From Pollenia angustigena (lineage: Eukaryota; Arthropoda; Insecta; Diptera; Polleniidae), in NCBI GenBank assembly GCA_930367215.1, contig OV884056.1, positions 44,516,308 through 44,580,307 of the forward strand: 64,000 bases of DNA. Reading direction: 5' to 3'. A program made the position numbers and the translations under genes. The notes beneath the pieces are model-generated. The model was given only the letters and a program-made list of their open reading frames with translations. It was not told the DNA's origin and did not search any database. Positions 53,402 to 62,985 of this stretch are shown here, piece by piece. Position 1 is the first letter of the stretch. Every line of letters starts with the position of its first letter.

Positions 53402-53780
53402 ACTAGAATGAGTAAAGAGGCCTAATAGAAGGCCTTATTTAGCAGTCACAAGCAGTCAGAAGCCCTTCTCGCCGCATTCCATACTTATTTATTTTTTACA
53501 CAGGTTGTCATTGGGCGCAAGGCCAACTTCGATCCCTTCCAAAAGAAGGGAGTAAGGAAGGTCATTAAAAATAAAAAGTAAATAAAACTGAACACCTGCC
53601 TTTCTCCCTTCTCAAAGAAGGAAGTAGCGAATGTGTACTGAATATTTCAGAAGGTCTTTTAAAAAGAAGTTTATACCTTCTAGAAGGCATACTTCTGAAG
53701 GCAGGATATCATGCGAAGCAAATCTTTTAGAAAGGAGTATAGAGGCCTTCAAAAAGGCCTGCCACTTGCGGTCCTTTCAA
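53402..53780. repeat. AAGGCCT-rich block
   Basis: Compositionally distinct stretch with repeated and inverted AGAAGG, AAGGCCT and CCTTCT words (for example near 53,420, 53,530, 53,610, 53,680 and 53,740). No open frame with a domain. The identity is unknown. It could be a degenerate minisatellite or an old foldback element. Confidence 0.4.
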
Positions 53781-53915
53781 TATTTACCGCTGGGATATAG
53801 ATAGATTTGTTTGCCTTTAAGTGAACTTTGGAGTGAAAATGGGATCTAGCACAACTTGTCATGACATAGTAGTAGATATTATAAAAGTTATTGTCGTCAA
53901 TCGTTATGTCAATAC
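53781..53915 (-). mobile_element. Helentron-like repeat, left flank of a hAT insertion
   Basis: TTATTGTCGTCAATCGTTATGTCAATAC aligns with 37,478-37,508 and continues at 57,513 after the hAT element (CAACATTTATATGAAACTAATGGC). The intact copy at 37.5 kb shows the same sequence without the insertion. Confidence 0.6.
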
Positions 53916-54259
53916 TAGGGTGTTCAATTAATCGGATTTTATTTTTATTCGATTAAACGATTAATCGATATTTGGCATTTTTAACTTATTCGATTAAACG
54001 AATGAAATTTAAAAATAAATCGATTAATCGAATAATTCTAAATCCAGAATTTTTATTAATTACGAGATTTTTTCCGATAATTTTAGTAAAACTTAGTATT
54101 TGAGAAAATAAACATTATTTTTGAAAAAAAAAAAAATTCTCAATGCAGCTCCAAATTGTCAACATAACTTTGGATTTTTTACGGACATTCCATCATCTGC
54201 TGTGCTTCTGCAAATAATTTCCTCTAGAGAATCGATCGAAGAAGCTTGTTTAAAATATT

Positions 54260-54783
54260 CACCCCTATCGCGAATGTTATGGGAATATGTTATATGGGAG
54301 CAAACCTATATTCCCATCCCCAACAAATCGGTATCGCAAATATTTTGGGAGTTAAAATTACTATTGTGAATTATTTGTTAGTATTTTATAAACAAACGTC
54401 TCTATTGTGAATAACTTGTTAGTGCTTGTATTGTGAAAGAAAAATATACAAAATAAAATACTAATAAAAATATAGTAAAATAAATAATTAATAGTGTGTA
54501 TCTTCATTTCCTTAATTAAAACTCCTTCAATAAAAGAAAAAAGAAATATAATTGAGTCCAACCTTAGAATACAAATAAAAATTTACATGTTCCTTTCTCG
54601 TTCACATTAACATTTGTTGGGAATTTATTTAGTAAAAAACTTCGCGGGAGTAAACATTGGTGATGCCAAATTTTTTAAGTTTGGGAATTCATTCCCAAAA
54701 AATTTGTTATGGGAATCATTCACAATACGAAATAAAAAAATATGGGAATATTTTCATGGGAGTAGTTGTTTGCGATAGGGGTG
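54260..54783. mobile_element. 524-bp element with CACCCCTATCGC ends
   Basis: The left end CACCCCTATCGC and right end GCGATAGGGGTG are perfect 12-bp inverted repeats, with ATT on both sides (a possible 3-bp duplication). TGGGAATA and GGGAGT words occur in both halves. It interrupts an open stretch of the surrounding hAT element. No transposase frame. The superfamily is not assigned: CAC ends with a 3-bp duplication recall CMC/CACTA, but the evidence is thin. Confidence 0.6.
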
Positions 54784-55025
54784 ATTAATTCATTGGACCA
54801 CTTGTAGCCCCCTTTGATTTTGTTGGTGGATCAGCTTCTTCAAGTACTATGTTATAGTCACTGTGTAAGTGGTAAATTAGTGAAGTTATAGAAGAACATT
54901 TACGTTAATACATTTTTGGACACCGGTTACATTTAGCATTATTAGATTTATCCTTCGTACAATATTTTTAAACCTAACTCATTCTGAAGAATGAAACGCA
55001 TGAACACTATTTCGTTAAAAAAATA

Positions 55026-55236
55026 CGGGCGTGTTCTAGAAATCGAAATGAAGTGGATTTAAAATCGAGAAAATTTTAAAAACGACCCTGTAATGAAAGT
55101 TCATAAAAATATTTCATTTTATCTTCTTCATTCTTTAAGTATCTATTATTTTTGCAAGAACAACACTTAAAATAATTGAATTTAAATTATCGTTTAATTT
55201 CAATTTTACTTTATTTCGATTTTTAGAACATACCCG
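55026..55236. mobile_element. 211-bp MITE, family N copy 1
   Basis: The ends are CGGGCGTGTTCTAGAAATCGAAATGAAGTGGA at the left and, reversed, CGGGTATGTTCTAAAAATCGAAATAAAGTAAA. The family recurs at 59,396-59,632 and as a fragment at 62,876. A TA precedes the left end. Confidence 0.65.
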
Positions 55237-56309
55237 ACTAATTAATATACATTTTTGAGTTTACGTACCTTTGTCGTTTTTATACCCACACCACAATATA
55301 GAGAGGATATCGTCCCCTTAATATAACATACGCTATTATTTTTTATTATTATTATTGCATATTTAGAATCTCCATCATTGATTTTATGTCTGGTCAAAAT
55401 TTCGTCAAATTCTACTTCCAAAAAGTGGTTCAAAATGTTCTTGGAAAAAATTATGTATAATTTCTTGTTAAAAATTTTCCTTCAATAAGTGTGTAAGCTC
55501 ATATGCGCCATTTTACTTGAAATTGCCACTCAAAAGTTGTTAAAAGAATAATAGTGTATACGCATTTTACTCCATTTTAGACTGTAGAAAAAAATACATT
55601 TTATGAAAACTTTTACTCGTAAAATAGCTTATAATAATATACACTATTGTTTGAGAAATAGTTTTATTCCGACCGTCGAAAGCTGCATGATCTCCAAAAT
55701 TTGTGCAAGAAGAATGTAATTCCTCGTGACTCGCAGTCATTTTTCTTTAACTTATAAGGTGGAAGGAAGCGAAATTTTTTAGATGAGCCAGATGTAGCAG
55801 AGGAAGAGAAAGAAGACGAATGAACTTCTAGTTATTTTTGATTTACGCAATGTATACCTTAATTTGTCATAATTTTTTGTTTATAATAACCCAAATTGGG
55901 AAGTAATGTATATGTGCCACTGAATTAACAAAACTATGAATTAATCACTGTTTTATAATGTTACAAATTGATATTTTTGAGATCAAATATTTTAACAAAA
56001 ATACCGTAAAATTATTGAATAAAACAGCGTATACCATACAAAATAAAATAGTGTATCAGATACATCATATGAATTCTTTAAAAAATAAAATAGCCTTTAT
56101 GGAGGACTTGCACTTTGAATGACCTAATTATGGTCTTAAAGGATGCGTAGAATAAAAAAAAATTGGTCAATTGAAAGACAAGAAACGGTATTATGTATTC
56201 GTCGAAAAATCCATTATGAAGTATTTTTATTTACCGCGATATTGAGGTTTTAATCAACATCCGATTTGACAAAACACGATTTTCTCAAAACCCCAAAAAA
56301 ATTATACGC
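55237..56309. other. interior of the 3.6-kb hAT-type element
   Basis: Moderately AT-rich. Words such as AATAGTGTATACGC (55,550), ATACACTATT (55,625) and ATACGCTATTGTT (56,306) form inverted pairs that may bound another small element. A plus-strand scrap at 55,670-55,830 is charged and Asp/Glu-rich (EPDVAEEEKEDE) but belongs to no family I recognise. Confidence 0.4.
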
Positions 56310-57215
56310 TATTGTTATATTGAAGGGACGATATTATGCATTTGTGCTAGACCCACCTTTAAGTATATCGATCGACTCAGAATCACTTCCTGAGTCGAAC
56401 TAACGATGTCCGTACGGCTGGCTGGCTGTCCATGTGCGCAAAGCACAGGTCGCAATTTTAGGGATAATTTCATAACATTTGGTAAATAGATTCTTATTGG
56501 CACAAGGACCAAGCTTATGAAAATGGGCCGAATCGTAGGACCACGAGGGAAGATAAGGGGAAATTTCTTCCATTCAGAAAATATCAAACCGATTTTAAAG
56601 AAATTTAAAACATAGATAAAACTATATCTATATGGACACAAAAGTTATGCATTTGTTAAAAAATAGGACCACGAGGGGAAATAGTCGCAATTTCTGCCTC
56701 TCAAACCGATATTAATGAAATTTAAAACATAGATAGATCTATATCTACATGGACACAGAAGCTATACAGTGTTTCAAAAATAGGACCACAAGGGGAGGAA
56801 GGAGCAATTTCTGCCTCTCACAAACTTCCAACCCGATTTTAATGAAGTTTATAAACATAGATAAATCCATATTTATATGGACACATGATCATAATGTATT
56901 TTTAAAAACTGTGGTGCTGGGTATCATATCGACCCCTAACCGCGAAAATAACGTAAGCGCCAAAAATCAAATTTTACAGGAGAGAGCTTTTTTATTTTAT
57001 TTCATATAAATTTTGTATGAAATTTGTCGCTAACATTAAAATTGTTTTTGCTATAAAATCGTAACGGTACCTTATGTGACCATGACATTTTAGGAGATGA
57101 TGCAAGAGTTGCCAATAAAGTCATTTATTAAAAAAAACGAAAATTGAACATCATGTCGCTTACGCTATTTTCGTGGTTAGGGCTCGATATGAACCGACTA
57201 TACTTTCTTACTTGT
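56310..57215 (+). mobile_element. DINE-1/Helentron-like repeat
   Basis: The core GGCTGGCTGGCTGTCCATG at about 56,417, preceded by TCCTGAGTCGAACTAACGATGTCCG, and the end CGACTATACTTTCTTACTTGTTT at about 57,193 match the copies at 43.9 and 60.6 kb. Units GGACCACGAGGG...ATTTCTGCCTCTC...CATAGATA.A.CTATAT.TATGGACAC repeat three times (56,530-56,890), with a period of about 110-130 bp. Confidence 0.6.
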
Positions 57216-57512
57216 TTCTTTTGTGAAATGAATTATTCAATTGTGTTGATTTTTAACAAACATATAAGCTTAACTATTCACTAAACATGACTGTTTTTTT
57301 TTTTAATTTCCAACGGAAACATACATTTGGTTCGTTTATTCGACTGAAAACTTTATAAAAATTATTCATTATATTTTATTATTATTCGATTAATTGGTGT
57401 AAGTTCTTCGATTAATCCTTTAATCGAAATTAGCAATTTAAAATTATTTGAACAATTAGTCGCCTAAGATTGTTCGATTAATCGAACAAGAATTAATTGA
57501 CTGAACACCCTA

Positions 57513-57905
57513 GTCAATACCAACATTTATATGAAACTAATGGCGATAAAAGCTATTTTCGGGAGAAGTTTTTGCATGGAAACTATGGTCAAATATGAAA
57601 CAATTGCAATAAAATTTGGTAAGAAGATTAAGATTGCAATCAAATAACTTTGGACTTAATTTAATCTTAAAACCAATTTAATAAGATGTTTTATGGACAC
57701 AAAGATTTTATACCATAAAGAAGCTTGTATGTGGGGCTATGTGAAATTATGGACCGATTTCAAAAGGCTTAGTCCTTGTGACAATTAGAGCCTGTGTACT
57801 ACATTTAATCTAGAGACCTGTAATTGCCATTGTTGGATCGACTCAAAAAGTGATTCCGAGTCAATCGGAATACTTAATGGTGGATCTAGCACCAATATTT
57901 TGAGG
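57513..57905 (-). mobile_element. Helentron-like repeat, right flank of the hAT insertion
   Basis: It aligns with 37,505-37,740 in order, including AGAAGCTTGTAT and ATTATGGACC. It then carries GGATCGACTCAAAAAGTGATTCCGAGTCAATCGG, the reversed core flank. It is the same copy as 53,781-53,915. Confidence 0.6.
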
Positions 57906-58747
57906 TGTTACTTGCAAGTTAAAAAATAAATAAAATGCGTGAGCGAGTAGAAGCATACCAAAAATAATTTCAATATACATAAGGTGTTTTTTATAGTTAG
58001 CCTATCGTTTTGATAATATCAATTGGCCCTCCATTGGTATTATCTTATATAACTTAATATACCTTAATTTACTTATTGTTGTTGAATAGAGTGTAAAAGA
58101 TAGAATTAAGCCTAGTGGGAACTTAATCTTGAAAAATTCTCGACATACTTTTACCACTAACTTCGACTGTATTTACCCACGTAACTACATTTACAAACTT
58201 ACCAACAACAATACTTATACAACTACAAAAGCAACAATAAACAACAAAAATGCTAGTTATCAACCATAAGAGTTGTTGTAACTGCATTGCCATAAAATAG
58301 CTCTCCTACACTTGTTTTTTCTGGTAGTTTGTCTGTTTTTTTTCCTTTTCATTTCTTTTAATAAATTTCTTTTTATTTAATTTTGTTGTATTTCTTTTTT
58401 TTTTTGTTTAACTCAATATAGCAAACAAAAATGTAGACGGAAACGAAAGCAAAAAGAAAATAATTTTTATATATTTATTTATGTGTGTGTGTGTGTGTTT
58501 GTAATTTTATATACACAGTATCACTGTCAACTAACAACATTTAGTAGCTTTTTAGTTTCACAGCCAACAAGCATCGCGCCGCGTCAACATTTTCATGCAA
58601 GACCAATCCACCAAAAAACTGTTGGGGTTCGGTTTCCGTTTCCTACAGTTTCAGTTTTTCGTGATGTTGTTCTTCATCGTGTAGTTTTTTTTTTTTCTTC
58701 GATAAATGTCTTATGTTTGTTGTATGTCCATTAGTTGTACCACAGAA
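57906..58747. other. spacer with ACAACA and TG runs
   Basis: It contains (CAACAA) words at about 58,200-58,250 and a (TG)n run at 58,481-58,498. No gene recognised. Confidence 0.5.
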
Positions 58748-58750
58748 TAA

Positions 58751-59258
58751 TAGTATGTTCACATTTGGGTTTTTAAACGCGTTTAAGCAAAATGTTGATT
58801 TAGCTAATCAAAGCCGTTCACATTACATTTGAGATGATTAAGGTGACAGATGATTAAGAAAAAACACACACAAGCACACAAAAAAAACAACAAACACATT
58901 TTAATTTCTTTAAAGTATTAAAAATGGATAAAAACACTTTTATAAAGTTATCAGAAGATTATTTTAATCAATTTAATGATGAAATTGTGAAAATTTATGA
59001 ATTATTTAAGGAAAAAACAATAAAAACATTAAGCAGACATCTTGGCCGGTTGTACACAATCGAGCGATTCTACATTATTAGGGTATGTTCAGTGGATTCT
59101 ATGTGGTTTATGAAGTGATTTAGTTGTAATCATGTCGATTTGAAGTGATTAACAAATCACTTCAATGTATGGGTAATCATCTCGATTTTGAAGTGATTAG
59201 AGCTTAATCACGTTCGAACTGCTTAAACGCGTTTAAGAAGCCAAATGTGAACATACTA
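58751..59258. mobile_element. 508-bp MITE, PIF/Harbinger-like
   Basis: The terminal inverted repeats begin TAGTATGTTCACATTTGG at both ends and continue to a shared TTAAACGCGTTTAAGCA about 30 bp in. TAA flanks both sides (58,748-58,750 and 59,259-59,261). A 64-codon plus frame at 58,924-59,118, starting ATG after an A-rich stretch (MDKNTFIKLSEDYF...), may be a vestige of a protein from the parent element; I do not recognise it. Confidence 0.75.
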
Positions 59259-59395
59259 TAAGCAGACAAATGAAATAAATGAAAATTGAACTACAGTATG
59301 GAAAAAAATAGATAAACGAATAAATTTTTTAATAAAGGATTACAAAAAAAAGAGGTCGAAAAAGTAGAAAATATTAAAAATACTAAGGAAAAAGG

Positions 59396-59632
59396 TTGTG
59401 TTTTGTAAATCGCAATAAAGTGGATTAAAAATCGATCAAATTTTGGAAACGATCCTGTAAAGAAAGTTCATAAAAATATAGCTTTTTATTATATTTCATA
59501 CTTTGATTACCAATTATATTTACAAAACAACTCTTAAAGAAGGAAAAACTATTGTCATTTTGTAAATAATTGAAATCAAAAGCTCGTACGATTTTAATTC
59601 CACTTTATTTTGATTTGTAGAAAATGTACATA
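59396..59632. mobile_element. MITE, family N copy 2
   Basis: It aligns with 55,026-55,236: GTTTTGTAAATCGCAATAAAGTGGATTAAAAATCGA at the left, and CCACTTTATTTTGATTTGTAGAAAATGTAC at the right. GAAAGTTCATAAAAATAT is shared inside. Non-coding. Confidence 0.6.
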
Positions 59633-60229
59633 TTTTTATTGAAGTTTGTTTTAAACTAAACATGTATATGCACTTGCCCAGCTGATCGGTTTTTATAAAT
59701 GAACTTCGTCTCTCTCATTGTCAAAACTACATACAGGCAGGGACCGTTACTTTTATGACTTTTTCAAAAAATTAAAAAAAGAACTATTATTTTTTGACCA
59801 GTATTTTTTTACTTTTGAAAATAACTGTTATTTTTTGACTTATGAAAATAACTGTTATTTTTTATTGATATTTTTTCAGCCAAAAAGTAAAGTGATTATC
59901 CATTTTAATTGACTTTACATGTTTTTTCCTTTACTTCGGTTTTTTCGTACTTTCGTCAAGAATTTTTCTTGAAGTCCAAGTACATTTTTTGTTTTTTTCA
60001 CTTTGTCTTTCTCTTTTCTGTTGACCTTTTTCAGCACAACTTGAAGGACAAATGTACACATAGAGATCGTGCCTTAGCTTTAACAATAATTAGTATTGTG
60101 GTTATTTTGTTGAACTATTTATGGTTTTTAATCCAAATTTTTAATATTGATAATCATTCAGGAAAAGCAAATTTCGATCTACCAAATGTTAAAATACAAT
60201 TTGGTTTAAGGATTGATGTTTGACTAGTG

Positions 60230-60365
60230 ACGTCAGCAGTCGTCGATGGCTGCGAGTGTAAGACGGCAAATCCATCTGAGGAGATCGAGTGGTTGCGATC
60301 GAAACATGTCATGGTAACCTGCCGGCCAGGGTTCGAGCCCGAGCCACGTCAAGAATGAAAGATTA
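60230..60365 (+). mobile_element. tRNA-derived SINE, family T
   Basis: A GC-rich island in AT-rich DNA with a perfect RNA polymerase III box B (GGTTCGAGCCC) at about 60,332 and a GATGGCTGCGAGTGTAAGACGG segment upstream that may hold box A. The edges TGACGTCAGC and GAGCCACGTCA pair loosely, like an acceptor stem. It has no match to the two other SINE families here. The 3' body and tail are not defined. Confidence 0.6.
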
Positions 60366-60409
60366 TCAATAACAATTTTAATTGATTTTCATGTTGTAAA
60401 ATTCCTTTC

Positions 60410-60525
60410 TTCACAAAAATAATTTAATAACAATTAAATTTCATGAACTTAAGCCTAATTAAAAAATATTAAAAATTTGGATTAAAAACCATAAATAGTT
60501 CAACAAAATAACCACAATACTAATT
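60410..60525 (+). repeat. dispersed repeat R1 (copy 2)
   Basis: It matches 11,445-11,550, ending in the identical phrase AGTTCAACAAAATAACCACAATACTAA. It follows SINE family T directly. Confidence 0.55.
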
Positions 60526-60532
60526 ATTGTTT

Positions 60533-60650
60533 ATAAACATAGATAAATCCATATTTATATGGGCATATAAGCATGATGTGTTTTTTAATACTGTGGTGTA
60601 GGGTTTCATATGGTCGGGCTTGACCGACTACACTCTCTTACTTGTTTTTT
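60533..60650 (+). mobile_element. Helentron-like 3' end
   Basis: TATAAACATAGATAAATCCATATTTATATGG matches 56,845-56,880, and GGTCGGGCTTGACCGACTACACTCTCTTACTTGTTTTTT matches the other ends of the family. Only the end is present. Confidence 0.6.
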
Positions 60651-60683
60651 AGTCAAAAAGAGAAACTTGATAATTATACTTTT

Positions 60684-60775
60684 TATTAAAGGCTATTATA
60701 TACTATCCCACAAAGTCTTAAGTATTTTCCAAAAATGCTTCCCTGATATAATTATTGTTTGAAAATTTTCATGAC
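60684..60775 (+). mobile_element. MITE family M scrap
   Basis: TTAAAGGCTATTATATACTATCCCACAAAGTCTTAAGTATTTT and CTGATATAATTATTGTTTGAAAATTTTC parallel the left part of the MITE at 18,492-18,621. No right end seen. Confidence 0.5.
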
Positions 60776-61147
60776 TTATCATGACAGGTTTATATTTTGC
60801 TTAAAATTAATACAGCACATACTTGAATGAAAAAATGACAAAAAAATTATGCGTCAAATTTGAACTTTTTTACTTAAATCAGACAAAATTTAACTTTTAT
60901 TATTTACTTAAATAAAATATCAGTTAAAAAATAACAGTTATTTTTTGACTTGATTTAAAAAAGTATAGAAATAAATGTATTTTAAGGATTTTATTAATTG
61001 GCTAATAACCATCACAATGCTATACTCAAATAACGTATAGACAAATTCTTTCTGTTTGACTTTTTAAACTAAAAATTTTGATAATAACTGTTATTTTCGA
61101 TCCCTGCAAACAGCTTCCCCCACTATAAATGGGACAACTCAAAATTC

Positions 61148-61830
61148 TTAAGGTACATGTAGACGACATGTTTTTTTCTTTTAATTCAAAAATACCAATT
61201 AAGGATATTATAATGAAACGTTTTTTATATATATACATATTTACATAATTTCTATTCTATGGGAGTTGAATACATATGAGGGTTATAGATGCAAAGACTG
61301 CAATGTCCACTTTTTCACAAACGTAACTAAAAATACCTGTTAGTTGTATTTAATGAATGCTTCCAATAAGTGAAAATAACATTACCAGAAACACTTTTAT
61401 CCCATAAAAAAGTATGTTCAAAAATTAAGAATTGATGCAAAAACGGCAATGTCCATTGAAGATTGTCGTTTTTGCAATGATCACAGTTTGTTAAGCTCTT
61501 TTTCTCTCAACTATTTTGGAAAATGCATGCTATTTATTTTGTTTCTTTTTTGCAAAACAAAACTAAAAAGAAATTTAAAAATATAACAAATTATTTTTTT
61601 TATGAAACAGTTAGTTTTATTGTTCATTTTATAACTTTGTCATTAGTCGTAATGTAAATAACTCAGTGGCTAAGACCCACCATGCAATTATGTCAGAGTA
61701 CAGGTATGCATGTTAAACATGGGCATTTTACATAAGCAATTTATAACATACACACGACATGTATGTATTTTGCAGTGGAAAATTTGACAAGTCAGATGTA
61801 AAAACCATGTCGTGTACATGCAGCTTTAGA
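61148..61830. mobile_element. probable 680-bp MITE
   Basis: The left edge TTAAGGTACATGTAGACGACATG and the reversed right edge CTAAAGCTGCATGTACACGACATG are imperfect inverted repeats. Interior words TGCAAAAACGGCAATGTCCA and CAAAGACTGCAATGTCCA recur. No transposase frame. Confidence 0.5.
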
Positions 61831-62875
61831 TAACAACTATATGTTTATTATTTAATTCGAGCACAGTGTAATTAGTATAGTTTCTTTATTTTTTATCGAA
61901 ACGGGAATTTGAGAATGCTTTTTATTGTTATCTTTTTATCTTAAGAATAATTACTTTTTTTTAATCACTTTTATAATAAATACATTTATTACTAACTTTA
62001 GTTTAACCACATTTTATTGTAGCTATTGTTATTATTCTTCAAACATCTCATACACTGTATATCATTTGTATCTTCACCTACAATTTGTTTTAGTTGCCAC
62101 TAAACTTGGACATAAAAAATGCAACAGACGAAAAACCGGAAATTGGCACATGACCAAAATGTTCTTATAATACTCTCATACATTATATTACTCTATTATT
62201 ACATTTATACACAGTATATGTATATGTACATACATTTATACACAACTACATCTACATAAATAAATGCAATGTATTCATACATACACATGTATTTGTTTTA
62301 TATATTACAATTTCCCCCAAAGCTGTCCATAAAACTGTAACATTTCTTAAACTCACACCGAATCATACAGTATATTAAGATTTAAAACTACAAAAAATAA
62401 CGGTTTTTTCAATTTAATTGTCGTGTGAGGGAGTTGGGTAGAGGGAATGTTGAAGTTGGGAAATACAGTTAAATCTTTTTTTAAAAAAACAATTGATTTA
62501 CAGACGATTTTTAATTTAGAAATTTCCATATATAACAACATTTGTTAAATCATAATGTGATAAAAATAACAGTTAGCCCTAAATCAAAGCCTATTAAAGT
62601 TTCCAACGTTTTTTAAAAATGTATGCGGATTAAAGAGATTTCGGCATTGGATCTAATATGAAAGATATCAGGTATTAAGCCTAAGGACATATTCACCCAC
62701 CCCTATTATGTAAGTCGTTGTCGACGTCGAAATTAATGTTTAATCGTTGTCACACTAATTCGACGACTACATCACTTCGACGTTAATTTGGTATTTTATA
62801 AATTTTATCGAAAATCTGACAAAAAAAATATCCCATGTCCAATCATTTTTCTATTATTTTTGTTCTTTATCATTA
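61831..62875. other. spacer
   Basis: AT-rich with ACATACA/TACATTTA words near 62,200-62,290 and inverted GTCGACGTCGAA and TTCGACGTTAA words near 62,720-62,790. No gene recognised. Confidence 0.45.
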
Positions 62876-62985
62876 TCAGGCATGTTCTAGAAATCGAAAT
62901 GAAGTGAAATTGAAATAGAAATAGATTTTTAGTTCAATTATTTACAAAATGGACGTAGGAAGTTTTTCTTGGTCTAAGAGTTGTT
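62876..62985 (+). mobile_element. MITE family N fragment
   Basis: GGCATGTTCTAGAAATCGAAATGAAGTGAAATTGAAAT matches the left end of the MITE at 55,026. The downstream part resembles internal sequence only weakly. Confidence 0.5.

Larger units (their letters stand above)
53916..57512. mobile_element. 3.6-kb hAT-type element with perfect target duplication
   Basis: The ends are TAGGGTGTTCA and TGAACACCCTA, each followed inward by ATTCGATTAA/TTAATCGA words that look like subterminal repeats. A perfect 8-bp duplication, GTCAATAC, lies at 53,908-53,915 and 57,513-57,520. The uninterrupted paralogue at about 37,495-37,520 (CAATGTCAACATTTATAAGAAACTAATGGC) acts as an empty site and confirms the borders. 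The length fits an autonomous hAT, but I could not read a transposase. Candidate scraps are at 54,150-54,258 and 55,670-55,830 (plus). It contains later insertions at 54,260-54,783, 55,026-55,236 and 56,310-57,215. Confidence 0.85.
59738..61106. mobile_element. hAT-like element with ATAACTGTTATTTTT subterminal repeats
   Basis: The ends are CAGGGACCG and CGATCCCTG. The 8-bp flanks CATACAGG and CAAACAGC agree at 6 of 8 positions. The word AATAACTGTTATTTTTTGAC recurs near 59,820, 59,843, 60,945 and 61,083 on both sides, like transposase-binding repeats. No transposase is readable. Two short plus frames (59,718-59,912 and 59,909-60,223) have no recognised domain. It hosts a SINE, repeat R1, a Helentron-like end and a family M scrap. 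Confidence 0.65.

Noticed and set aside
60300..60360. tRNA gene based on perfect box B
   Set aside because: No convincing cloverleaf around it; it fits a SINE head better.
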